The position numbers and the translations under genes are program-made. Below, in pieces: positions 1 through 7,407 of a stretch of 12,667 nt of DNA. The notes beneath the pieces were generated by a model. It worked only from the letters and a program-made list of their open reading frames with translations. It had not been told where the DNA came from and ran no database searches. This DNA comes from an uncultured Candidatus Saccharibacteria bacterium. GTDB lineage: Bacteria; Patescibacteriota; Saccharimonadia; Saccharimonadales; Saccharimonadaceae. The first letter of the stretch is position 1. Each line of letters begins with the position of its first letter. The stretch covers positions 1 to 12,667 of the forward strand of contig CAKUXN010000018.1 in the NCBI GenBank assembly GCA_934700415.1. The letters are read 5' to 3'.

Positions 1-750
1 GCTGCGAACATAATCGATTGTTCCTTGATAGCAATCATGCTATTTATTTTCTATAAAAAAATCAAAGGTCCTAAATTATCTATTAATAAATCACTCAGTA
101 AAACACTCCTAAAACAAAGCCATCATTTTATCATTTCTGGTATTATGGTGTTAATATACGCCCAAATAGATAAGATCATGATTGGACAAATGCGAAGCGA
201 ATTTGAACTCGGTCTTTACTCTGCCGCCCTTGCTACCTGTACCCTATGTTCTTTTATCCCCGAAGCTATCCTCATTTCGGCGCGCGCATCCATTTTTGGC
301 GCCAAACAATCTGGCAAAAATTACCTAAGAAAGCTCAAACAAACTTATGCTATTATTTTTTGGGCATGTTTTACCATGTCTCTTATAATCAGTTTATTAT
401 CTCCAATTATTATTAATATAATATATGGCGAACAGTATCTTGAAGCCATCCCCACTTTATGTCTTCTCGTATGGTACGTGCCTTTGTCACAACTTGGCGT
501 AGCGCGTGGAATTTGGATCGTTTCAGAAAATAAAAATAAATACTCCAAGTATTATGCCTTTTGGGGTGTTATAATGAATATATGTTTGAATGCATTTATG
601 ATTCCGCTCTGGGGAATTTTAGGCGCCACAATAGCTACAATCATCACGGAATTATTCACTTTATTTATAACACCACTCTTCTACAAAGAAACTCGCATCC
701 ACACTAAATATGTCATAGAATCAATTATTTTTAATTTTAAGGAACAATAA
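1..750 (+). CDS. Wzx-type polysaccharide flippase (MOP/MATE superfamily), C-terminal part
   Basis: The frame is open from base 1, so the gene begins before the window; 249 residues are visible and it stops with TAA at 748-750. The product is a polytopic membrane protein with alternating hydrophobic helices and short basic loops. The segment IDKIMIGQM, a following SAALATCTLC stretch, the helix-loop YGEQYLEAIPTLCLLVWYVPL and a late GILGATIATIITE helix match the C-terminal half of O-antigen/teichoic-acid flippases. This family moves lipid-linked glycan units across the cytoplasmic membrane. The next gene starts inside the stop codon (TAATG), so the two are translationally coupled. The ATG at 25 is internal, not the start. 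The family call is firm; the substrate is unknown. The gene is AT-rich, as is its downstream neighbour. Confidence 0.85.
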   Translation, partial: AANIIDCSLIAIMLFIFYKKIKGPKLSINKSLSKTLLKQSHHFIISGIMVLIYAQIDKIMIGQMRSEFELGLYSAALATCTLCSFIPEAILISARASIFGAKQSGKNYLRKLKQTYAIIFWACFTMSLIISLLSPIIINIIYGEQYLEAIPTLCLLVWYVPLSQLGVARGIWIVSENKNKYSKYYAFWGVIMNICLNAFMIPLWGILGATIATIITELFTLFITPLFYKETRIHTKYVIESIIFNFKEQ

Positions 751-1679
751 TGAAAAGAAGTCAATATTTATTAGCCGCAATTAAAGACCCTAAACTACTA
801 AAAATAATTTTATCAATGAAGGGAATAATCCATATTTCCGACAAAGAATATTTGAATTTATTGTATAAAATGAAGTTTGGTTATTATCCAGACCTAGATA
901 ATCCAAAAACGCTCGACGAAAAAATCCAATGGATGAAACTCTACTATCGTAAACCCGAGCTTCCGCGACTAGTTGACAAAGCCACCGCTAAAGAAGAAGT
1001 AGCAAAAATCATTGGCGAACAATATATCATACCCACAATTGGAGTATATGAAAAATTTGAAGATATCGATTTTGATAAATTACCCAATCAGTTTGTAATT
1101 AAATGTACTCATGATTGTGCAAGCGTTATAATCTGTCGCGACAAATCCAATTTTAATATCAAAAAAGCTCGCAAAAAAATAAATAAAGCCCTTAGCGTAA
1201 CCTACTATGGTAAAAATGCTCGTGAATGGGTTTATTCTCAAATCAAACCACGCATTATTATTGAAAAATTCATGAAAAACAAGGACTCAGATGACATAGT
1301 AGATTACAAATTTTTCTGTTTCAATGGGAAACCAGAAGTCATGTACATTTCTACTGGCCTCGAAAACCACGCCACGGCATCGATCAGTTTTGCCGATATG
1401 GATTATAATTTGTTAGATATCGAAAGAGCTGATTATAAAGCTCTGGATAAATTACCGCCAAAACCAAAATCCTTTGAAGAAATGAAAAAAATCGCCAAAA
1501 AATTATCAAAAAATTTTCCTCAAGTACGTGTAGATTTATATGAAATTAACGGCAAGCCATATTTCGGAGAACTAACCTTCTATACCTGTGGAGGCATGAT
1601 TGATTGGAAAAAGCACGAATACGACGAGCGACTTGGAAAAATGATAAAGTTACCAGCAAAATATGATATACTTAAGTAA
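750..1679 (+). CDS. TupA-like ATP-grasp protein
   Basis: The product has 309 residues and resembles the TupA-like ATP-grasp family, named after the Bacillus halodurans teichuronopeptide gene tupA. Visible ATP-grasp elements are FVIKCTHDCAS (residues 115-125, with K118 as the likely nucleotide-binding lysine), IIEKF (170-174), DYKFFCFNGKP (185-195), and a C-terminal metal-binding region RVDLYEINGKPYFGELTF (260-277, likely metal ligands D262 and E274). There is no signal peptide, so it acts in the cytoplasm. ATP-grasp enzymes join a carboxylate to an amine or similar nucleophile through an acyl-phosphate. The family is often labelled 'glycosyltransferase' in databases only because of its neighbours. 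The start ATG at 750 overlaps the flippase stop by one base and has AAGGA at 739-743. In this operon it probably attaches an amino acid or peptide to a wall polysaccharide; the exact substrate is inferred. Confidence 0.85.
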   Translation: MKRSQYLLAAIKDPKLLKIILSMKGIIHISDKEYLNLLYKMKFGYYPDLDNPKTLDEKIQWMKLYYRKPELPRLVDKATAKEEVAKIIGEQYIIPTIGVYEKFEDIDFDKLPNQFVIKCTHDCASVIICRDKSNFNIKKARKKINKALSVTYYGKNAREWVYSQIKPRIIIEKFMKNKDSDDIVDYKFFCFNGKPEVMYISTGLENHATASISFADMDYNLLDIERADYKALDKLPPKPKSFEEMKKIAKKLSKNFPQVRVDLYEINGKPYFGELTFYTCGGMIDWKKHEYDERLGKMIKLPAKYDILK

Positions 1680-1686
1680 AATTAAC

Positions 1687-1691
1687 AGGAG
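1687..1691 (+). promoter_or_regulatory. Ribosome binding site supporting an ATA start
   Basis: AGGAG lies seven bases before the ATA at 1699-1701. It decides the start of the UDP-glucose dehydrogenase gene: there is no ATG, GTG or TTG in frame between the upstream in-frame stop (1693-1695) and the ATG at 1807, which lies after the NAD-binding motif. Confidence 0.7.
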
Positions 1692-1698
1692 TTAACCC

Positions 1699-2898
1699 AT
1701 AAAAATTACCATCGCGGGGGCCGGTTATGTCGGCCTAAGCCTCGCAACTTTACTCGCGCGAAAACATCATGTTACCCTCCTGGATATCGTCCAAGAAAAG
1801 GTCGACATGATCAACAATCGCCGTTCCCCCATCGCCGACCGCGAGATTGAAGATTTTTTTGCTAACAAAAAATTATACCTCACCGCCACTACTGATTGGC
1901 GCGAAGCCTTAAAAGAAAAGGACTTCGTCGTCATCGCTACTCCTACTAATTATGACGAGGAGCAAAACCATTTCGACACTTCTTCCGTCGAAGATATCAT
2001 CGAAAAAGTCCTCACTCTAGAAAACGAAAATCAAGACGAAAACCCTGAAAACGTCCACCGTACCACCATGGTTATCAAATCCACCATTCCAGTTGGCTAC
2101 ACCGAAAAAATCAAATCAAAATATAATACGAATAATATTATTTTCTCACCAGAATTCCTCCGCGAAGGTCATGCCCTTTATGACAATCTCTATCCATCTC
2201 GCATTATAATCGGCGACAAAAGCGAAAAAGCCAAAGAGTTTGCGAGCCTTCTCAAAAAAGGGGCCTTAGCTGAAAACATTCCAGTTAGATTCATGTATTC
2301 TACTGAGGCCGAAGCCGTTAAGCTCTTTGCTAATACCTACCTTGCTCTTCGCGTCGCATATTTTAACGAGCTGGATACTTACGCCGAACTTCAACATCTC
2401 AACGCCAAAGACATTATCGACGGAGTCTGTCTCGACCCTCGTATCGGCAGTCATTACAACAATCCTTCTTTCGGATATGGTGGTTATTGTTTGCCAAAAG
2501 ACACTAAGCAGCTCCGCGCTAACTACAAAGGCATTCCTCAGACCCTCATCTCCGCCGTTGTCGAGGCTAATGATCTTCGTAAAAATCATATCGCCGACAT
2601 GATTTTCGAAAAACATCCTCGCACCGTCGGCGTCTACCGTCTCACTATGAAAGCAGGTTCTGATAATTTTCGTTCTAGTGCCATCCAAGATATTATGAAT
2701 CTGCTGCAAAAAGATAATATCGAAGTTATCATATACGAACCCACAATAAATACCGGCGCATATAATTCATATAAAGTCATTAACAATTTCGATGAATTCA
2801 AAGCCTCTTCTGATCTAATCCTCGCCAACCGTATCGACGACAAATTAAATGATATTCTAAACAAGGTTTACACACGTGATCTTTATACACGGGACTAA
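1699..2898 (+). CDS. ugd: UDP-glucose 6-dehydrogenase, ATA start codon
   Basis: The enzyme oxidises UDP-glucose to UDP-glucuronate with two NAD+ in the cytoplasm. Read from the ATA at 1699 it has 399 residues, normal for the short bacterial type, and opens with (M)KITIAGAGYVGLSLA, the complete N-terminal strand and GxGxxG NAD-binding loop. Reading from the first ATG (1807) would remove 36 residues including this loop. Other family marks are VVIATPTNYD, FSPEFLREG, catalytic Lys208 and Asn212 in EAVKLFANTYLALR, the nucleophile Cys264 in FGYGGYCLPKDTKQL, and the C-terminal VYTRD...RD tail. AGGAG sits at 1687-1691. The gene is more GC-rich than the two before it. It supplies UDP-glucuronate for the polymer implied by its neighbours. 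ATA could be a genuine rare start, a mutation reducing expression, or a sequencing error. Confidence 0.9.
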   Translation: MKITIAGAGYVGLSLATLLARKHHVTLLDIVQEKVDMINNRRSPIADREIEDFFANKKLYLTATTDWREALKEKDFVVIATPTNYDEEQNHFDTSSVEDIIEKVLTLENENQDENPENVHRTTMVIKSTIPVGYTEKIKSKYNTNNIIFSPEFLREGHALYDNLYPSRIIIGDKSEKAKEFASLLKKGALAENIPVRFMYSTEAEAVKLFANTYLALRVAYFNELDTYAELQHLNAKDIIDGVCLDPRIGSHYNNPSFGYGGYCLPKDTKQLRANYKGIPQTLISAVVEANDLRKNHIADMIFEKHPRTVGVYRLTMKAGSDNFRSSAIQDIMNLLQKDNIEVIIYEPTINTGAYNSYKVINNFDEFKASSDLILANRIDDKLNDILNKVYTRDLYTRD

Positions 2899-4354
2899 AA
2901 CGATTTTACCAAAATGGAGTATTTCTCCATTTGCCGTTTTTAGCTCACTGGTATTTCTCGCTTTTACTATCATCTCTGCCATTATTTTGTCAATTCTAAT
3001 TTACCTTTCCGTTTTGCCACTTAAGTTCTTATTACCAGCAGTAGTTATAGTCTGCCTTCTTGATATCATTCTTGGTTATTTCACTTACAAAAAAATCCCC
3101 CAGAAAACTCCGCGCATTATTTGCATTATTGTTGAAATCTTCTTAACTATTGTTTTTTCGTTTATATTCTTCTATCTAAACCATACTATAGATTTTTTTG
3201 ACACAGTTCGCACTTCAAAATATCAAATTGAAGAATATCAAGTAGTCGTTCCTTCGGCTTCTCCTATCACCACGCTAGAAGAATTAGAAAATCATACAAT
3301 AGCTACCTACGACGATACCTCTAAAAACTATAAACAAGCTTTCGATGAATTAACTAACAAAATCGAACTCAAAAACGTCTACATTGAGAATATCAATGAC
3401 GCCATTAAGTCTCTTCAGGACAGTTCCGTAGACTCATTATTTATCAAGGCTTCTTTAATTGAAATCCTTGCCGAAATTTTCCCGGACTTTAAGACATCCA
3501 ATCTTCGTATCCTTGACACTATTATTATCAAAACACCAATCGACGCAATTTCTACTTTGGATATAGACGTCACTCAGAAGTCTTTCAATATTTTTATTAG
3601 CGGCATCGACACCGAAGGTAATATTTCTACCGTATCAAGGAGTGATGTCAATATGGTAGTTACCGTAAATCCACGCACTCACACTATTTTGCTCACTAGC
3701 ATTCCACGTGACTACTATGTACAACTTCACGGCACACACGAACTTAAAGATAAGCTCACTCACGCCGGGCTTTATGGCATCAACATGTCTGTAAAAACTG
3801 TAGAAGATCTCTTCAATATAAAAATAGATTTTTACGTACGAGTCAATTTTGATTCCACCGTCAACCTTATCGATACGATTGGCGGAATAGAGGTCACTCC
3901 CGATGCTACATTTTACCGTCCGAAGCACAACTGTTATTTCGAAGAAAGCGTTACCACCCATGTCGACGGCGCCTGCGCCTTGGCATACGCACGCGAACGC
4001 AAAGTCTACAGCACTGGTGATTTGCACCGTATCCAGAATCAGCAAGAAGTTTTAACTGCTATTATCGACAAACTCACCTCTTCAAAAACCATCCTTACTG
4101 AATATACCCGTATTCTTTCATCTATGGTTGGTAGTCTGGAAACCAATATTTCTAGCAATCAATTTTACAAATTGTTCAATATGCAACTAGACTCCATGCC
4201 AAACTGGAAAATAGAACGTATCTCAGTCACCGGCGATGACGATCTATTACCCACTTATACTTTCCCAAATCAAAATCTCTTCGTCTTCATTCCGGATTCA
4301 AACAGTGTGCTAGAAGCCTCCACTAAAATCCACGAAGTTCTTGAAGCAAATTAA
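2876..4354 (+). CDS. LCP (LytR-CpsA-Psr) family cell-wall glycopolymer ligase
   Basis: The product has 492 residues. It has hydrophobic helices at about 17-46, 50-70 and 81-101, then an extracytoplasmic part. Residues about 121-222 form a domain that looks like a lobe of a periplasmic solute-binding protein (TTLEELENHTIATYDD, then DAIKSLQDSSVDSLFI). The LCP catalytic domain starts near 236 with FNIFISGIDTEG and shows SRSD (254-257), SIPRDYYV (276-283), KLTHAGLYG, DTIGGIEV, YARER (371-375) and GDLHRIQNQ (381-389), including the Arg and Asp residues that bind the pyrophosphate lipid and Mg2+. The family transfers glycopolymers from undecaprenyl-PP to peptidoglycan. The GTG start lies 23 bp inside ugd, preceded by AAGG at 2863-2866; no better start is in frame. 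Older 'LytR transcriptional regulator' labels are wrong for this family. Confidence 0.92.
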   Translation: MIFIHGTKTILPKWSISPFAVFSSLVFLAFTIISAIILSILIYLSVLPLKFLLPAVVIVCLLDIILGYFTYKKIPQKTPRIICIIVEIFLTIVFSFIFFYLNHTIDFFDTVRTSKYQIEEYQVVVPSASPITTLEELENHTIATYDDTSKNYKQAFDELTNKIELKNVYIENINDAIKSLQDSSVDSLFIKASLIEILAEIFPDFKTSNLRILDTIIIKTPIDAISTLDIDVTQKSFNIFISGIDTEGNISTVSRSDVNMVVTVNPRTHTILLTSIPRDYYVQLHGTHELKDKLTHAGLYGINMSVKTVEDLFNIKIDFYVRVNFDSTVNLIDTIGGIEVTPDATFYRPKHNCYFEESVTTHVDGACALAYARERKVYSTGDLHRIQNQQEVLTAIIDKLTSSKTILTEYTRILSSMVGSLETNISSNQFYKLFNMQLDSMPNWKIERISVTGDDDLLPTYTFPNQNLFVFIPDSNSVLEASTKIHEVLEAN

Positions 4355-4377
4355 TATTGTGCTATAATATATAGCAC
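4341..4377 (+). promoter_or_regulatory. Extended -10 promoter with inverted repeat over the -10
   Basis: TTGAAG (4341-4346), a 16-bp spacer and TGCTATAAT (4360-4368) form a good extended -10 promoter, with transcription expected near 4375. The -10 is embedded in a perfect 8-bp inverted repeat: GTGCTATA at 4359-4366, ATA spacer, TATAGCAC at 4370-4377. That position would let a dimeric repressor block RNA polymerase. No T-run follows, so it is not a classical terminator. The promoter is supported by sequence; the operator role is inferred. Confidence 0.6.
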
Positions 4378-4402
4378 AAGCAATTAAAATAAACACGACA
4401 AT

Positions 4403-5374
4403 ATGGACACCGTATTTCAAATCATACTACTCATAGTTGGTTTCGTTATCCTAATTAAAGGTGCAGATTGGCTAATCGATGGAGCCAGCTCTACTGCTTC
4501 GCATCTCAAAGTCAGCAAACTCCTAATTGGTCTTACTATTGTTGCTTTTGGCACTGGCGCACCGGAACTTGCTGTATCCGTTACTTCCTTAATTAACGGC
4601 ACCACCGATATGTTACTTGGCAATGCCATCGGTAGCAACGTATTAAATATTCTACTTCTCATCGGTATCGCTACCCTCATTCGTCCAATCAAAGTCAAAA
4701 AAGACACCATCGCCAAAGAATTACCTCTGCTCCTACTCATTTCTACTGTTCTAGTCGTTCTCTTTCTGGACACTTTACTTACCGGCAGTGGCATCAACAC
4801 GATCTCACGTGCAGATGGTATTATTTGTTTACTTTGTTTTTCGATTTTTATTTTCTACATCATCTCCATGGCTCACAAAAATCGCAAAGACAAGAAACTC
4901 ATCGAAAAACCCAAATTCAAAATCGGCCTTTCGCTTTTATTAGTTCTCATCGGCCTTGTCGGCGTAGTCGGTGGTGCTCAGCTCGTCGTAAGTTCTGCTT
5001 CTACTATCGCCAGAGCTATCGGCATATCAGATCGTCTTATTTCACTCACAATCATTGCTATCGGTACTTCCTTACCAGAACTTGTCACCACCATTAAAGC
5101 CGCCAAAAGAAACGAAAGCGAACTTCTTCTTGGCAATATCATCGGTAGCAATATCTTTAACATCTGTATAGTACTAGGGCTTCCGGTCGCACTCTTTGGC
5201 ACCATCACACCAGAAAGCTTCGAGACTATCGACCTCGTAATGCTCGTAGGCTCTGCCGCCATCCTACTATTGCTTGCCAGGTCTGGCCACAAAATCACTC
5301 GCTTCGAAGGCCTTGCCATGCTTCTTTTATTCATTATCTATTATATCTATTTAATTTACGGAGTCTTCGTTTGA
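4403..5374 (+). CDS. Calcium/sodium antiporter (CaCA family, YrbG-like)
   Basis: This 323-residue integral membrane protein has about ten helices and the two inverted alpha repeats that define the Ca2+/cation antiporter superfamily. Alpha-1 is GLTIVAFGTGAPELAVSV with GNAIGSNVLN (residues 43-82), and alpha-2 is SLTIIAIGTSLPELVTT with GNIIGSNIFN (214-253). The paired acidic residues E54 and E225 are the expected ion ligands. Alpha-1 has GTGAPE where the usual form is GTSAPE. A basic cytoplasmic loop (about 157-173) joins the halves. The family exchanges Ca2+ for Na+ or H+ across the plasma membrane; the ion pair here is not proven. The length matches the bacterial YrbG type. The ATG at 4403 is about 28 nt behind the expected transcription start and lacks a clear Shine-Dalgarno sequence. 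It overlaps the next gene by 4 bp. Confidence 0.92.
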   Translation: MDTVFQIILLIVGFVILIKGADWLIDGASSTASHLKVSKLLIGLTIVAFGTGAPELAVSVTSLINGTTDMLLGNAIGSNVLNILLLIGIATLIRPIKVKKDTIAKELPLLLLISTVLVVLFLDTLLTGSGINTISRADGIICLLCFSIFIFYIISMAHKNRKDKKLIEKPKFKIGLSLLLVLIGLVGVVGGAQLVVSSASTIARAIGISDRLISLTIIAIGTSLPELVTTIKAAKRNESELLLGNIIGSNIFNICIVLGLPVALFGTITPESFETIDLVMLVGSAAILLLLARSGHKITRFEGLAMLLLFIIYYIYLIYGVFV

Positions 5375-6294
5375 ACTGGTTAGCCCTCGTCCTTATTACT
5401 GTCATCTTTGATTCTACTCGTATTTTTATTGACAACTACATTTCCGACCATTATTTTAAAGGTAACGGTGCTGTCTCGCAAAAACTATTTTATAGCTACG
5501 CCTTTATCATTCTCGCTATCATTTTACTTATCATTTTCGGACTAGATTTTTCCAATCCCTTCGCCATTATCGTTTTCCTTGCGTCCGGCCTCATGCATAG
5601 CCTGGCTGGTATTCCTTACTACAAAGCTCTTGAGCTCGACGACTCTACTAATCTCGGCATTTTCATTCAGCTCGCTCCAGTTTTATATTTAATTTTTGGC
5701 TGGTTTTTGCTTGACGAAAAATTCTCCATCTTTCAGCTACTTGCTTTCTTGCTTATTATTGCTGCGCCACTTCTAATTGTCTTTACCGCCAAAAAACGTA
5801 GTCGCAAAATCAAACTAAAAGCCATTTTCTATTCCTTAATTTATGTTTTTATTACAGTCCTCGCAAATATCATCTTTGTTAAAGAAAACCTCATCGCCGA
5901 AAATTTGAGTTTTTATAGCGAAATGGCCCTTATCTTTCTTGGCAAAGGCGTTGGTAATATCTTCATCATTTATACCCATCCTAAATGGCGCAAACGCTTT
6001 ATTACAGTATTTAAATCTAGCCACAAAAAAGTCTTGCGACCGCTCTTCAGCTCGTATTTTATTAGTATCACCAAAGATTTTACCTACCGTGGCGCTCTCG
6101 CTCTCGCTCCATCTGTCGCGCTGGCTTCTGCAGCTACTGACTCTACTACACCCATCATGATTTTCTTTATGGGTATCATTCTCACTCTCCTTTGGCCCGA
6201 ATTTGGTCGCGAAAAACTCAACAAAAAATCCGTCTTGACTCATCTTATTGCCACCGTATTAGTGGTCACTGGTATTATCATCCTGCAATCCTAG
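5371..6294 (+). CDS. EamA/DMT-superfamily transporter
   Basis: This 307-residue protein is almost entirely hydrophobic helices, about ten of them, in the duplicated EamA layout of the drug/metabolite transporter superfamily. Typical features are the helix GIPYYKALELDDSTNLGIF followed by LAPVLYLIFGWFLLDEKFS at the end of the first repeat, and the matching ALALAPSVALASAATDSTTPIMIFFMGIILTLLWPE in the second. It sits in the plasma membrane; the substrate cannot be read from the sequence. The start is TTG at 5371, overlapping the antiporter stop as TTGA, so it is translationally coupled and shares the promoter near 4368. It ends with TAG at 6292-6294, just before the tRNA promoter. The family is sure, the cargo unknown. 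Confidence 0.85.
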   Translation: MNWLALVLITVIFDSTRIFIDNYISDHYFKGNGAVSQKLFYSYAFIILAIILLIIFGLDFSNPFAIIVFLASGLMHSLAGIPYYKALELDDSTNLGIFIQLAPVLYLIFGWFLLDEKFSIFQLLAFLLIIAAPLLIVFTAKKRSRKIKLKAIFYSLIYVFITVLANIIFVKENLIAENLSFYSEMALIFLGKGVGNIFIIYTHPKWRKRFITVFKSSHKKVLRPLFSSYFISITKDFTYRGALALAPSVALASAATDSTTPIMIFFMGIILTLLWPEFGREKLNKKSVLTHLIATVLVVTGIIILQS

Positions 6295-6300
6295 GAAGTG

Positions 6301-6309
6301 TGATATAAT
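6301..6309 (+). promoter_or_regulatory. Extended -10 promoter for tRNA-Cys
   Basis: TGATATAAT is a perfect extended -10. No convincing -35 lies upstream. Expected initiation near 6316 leaves only about three bases before the mature tRNA 5' end. Confidence 0.7.
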
Positions 6310-6318
6310 AATTGTATT

Positions 6319-6392
6319 GGTGCTTTGGCGGAGTGGTTACGCAGCGGTCTGCAAAACCGCGTACACCGGTTCAATTCCGGTAGGCACCTCCA
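6319..6392 (+). tRNA. tRNA-Cys (GCA anticodon)
   Basis: The 74-nt sequence folds as a cloverleaf. The acceptor stem GGTGCTT pairs with AGGCACC with one G-T pair. The anticodon stem GCGGT/ACCGC encloses the loop CTGCAAA with anticodon GCA (cysteine). The T arm is ACCGG-TTCAATT-CCGGT. The discriminator base is T, as expected for tRNA-Cys, and the CCA end is encoded at 6390-6392. Confidence 0.96.
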
Positions 6393-6405
6393 AATTGTAA
6401 ACCCT

Positions 6406-6434
6406 AAAATGGCCTCGGAAAGAGGCCATTTTTT
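6406..6434. terminator. Bidirectional intrinsic terminator
   Basis: AAAATGGCCTC (6406-6416), loop GGAAA and GAGGCCATTTT (6422-6432) form a perfect 11-bp hairpin with T-runs on both strands. It ends the tRNA-Cys transcript on the + strand and the glycosyltransferase operon on the - strand. The T-run at 6433-6434 is also part of the TAA stop of the minus-strand gene. Confidence 0.9.
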
Positions 6435-7407
6435 AGTCTAATTTCATCACGGGTTTTTTAAGCTTACCTAGCCGCTCCGCTTTTTTAATCAAAGCCCCCA
6501 CCTTTTCATGTTCCGCTTTTTGCTTGTCTGGGCCAAAAGCCTCCTGCTGCCTCTTAAGATCTCCATAGAAGCCCGTACCTCTAGCCGCATTCCAGAAATA
6601 TTTTTCGCACGGCACATCTTTATAATGCCACGGCTTATTAAATAAATTAAAATGAATCAATTTTGCTTTTTTTGGTAAATCCTCTTCTGGTTCCATGTTC
6701 CACCATTTTGGCAAATGTAAAATATGTCCCTTTAATATCACGTTCAGATAGTCTTGATCTGGTGCCACTAAGTCTGCATTGTATTTACGCATCAGTTCAA
6801 TCATCATCGAAAGATACTTCATTTTGCGCATTTTCTTAAGGTCCATTACCTGCACGCCAGAATTCACATATTCACCATTTGAAATACCCACCGCGTTATT
6901 CACATATGCCTTAAATTCTGGAATTGCTGTTACCTTTGGATCAATTATCGCCGCTAGCGCTTTATCGCCCAAATCCACATCAAATAATTCCCCAACATCA
7001 CCAAGTAAAATCGTATCGCTATCTATATATACTCCCTTTTCATATAACGGAAACAAGCGTGGAATAAACGCCCTATAATAATATACTGCCGACGAAAAGA
7101 AATCCGCCGCACCTTTTTGCCTAGCCGTACAATACGCCACAATCGCCTTAAGGTAGATACTTCGCGTCATTTTCTTAAATTGAATCGCCACATTCTTCGT
7201 CACCAAGCTGCGAAGCCTGATTCTACTTACCCATGACAACCCATCGTGCAAAATTATCACACGGTAATAGCGTTTCTTATTACAATGCTGCGTTAAAGAA
7301 TGGATCGATGCCGCAGCATATGGCGCATAAGCATTGTTTATCGTCATGAACACTGGCACTACTTTGGTGTATTTATTGATAGGATTTCCTGTCGAAAAGA
7401 TACTCAT
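6433..7407 (-). CDS. Glycosyltransferase family 8 protein (first)
   Basis: The product has 324 residues and looks like GT8, the retaining LgtC/RfaJ-type family that transfers hexose from a UDP-sugar. The N-terminal fold VPVFMTINNAYAPYAAASIHSL (17-38) is typical. The metal-binding DxD is DSD at 129-131 in KGVYIDSDTILLGD. NSGVQVMDL, APDQDYLN and a late IHFNLFNKPWHY (His/Lys that contact the UDP phosphates) complete the family pattern. No signal peptide or clear membrane helix is present; the basic C-terminal tail (about 300-324) may bind the membrane surface. The ATG overlaps the stop of the preceding acyltransferase gene as ATGA and has the strong site AAGGAGGA (complement of 7411-7418). It is the last gene of the operon. 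Donor and acceptor are not readable. Confidence 0.88.
   Translation of the reverse strand: MSIFSTGNPINKYTKVVPVFMTINNAYAPYAAASIHSLTQHCNKKRYYRVIILHDGLSWVSRIRLRSLVTKNVAIQFKKMTRSIYLKAIVAYCTARQKGAADFFSSAVYYYRAFIPRLFPLYEKGVYIDSDTILLGDVGELFDVDLGDKALAAIIDPKVTAIPEFKAYVNNAVGISNGEYVNSGVQVMDLKKMRKMKYLSMMIELMRKYNADLVAPDQDYLNVILKGHILHLPKWWNMEPEEDLPKKAKLIHFNLFNKPWHYKDVPCEKYFWNAARGTGFYGDLKRQQEAFGPDKQKAEHEKVGALIKKAERLGKLKKPVMKLD

Noticed and set aside
2266-2709. Open frame on the minus strand opposite ugd
   Set aside because: It lies wholly antisense to conserved catalytic segments of UDP-glucose dehydrogenase and resembles no family; a shadow frame.
2868-2895. Near-tandem repeat at the end of ugd (YTRD twice)
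   Set aside because: The VYTRD...RD ending is normal for this family, so it is not a recent duplication.
4825-5097. Open frame on the + strand within the antiporter gene
   Set aside because: It is an alternate frame of the antiporter, rich in His/Arg/Ser as expected for out-of-frame reading of hydrophobic codons.
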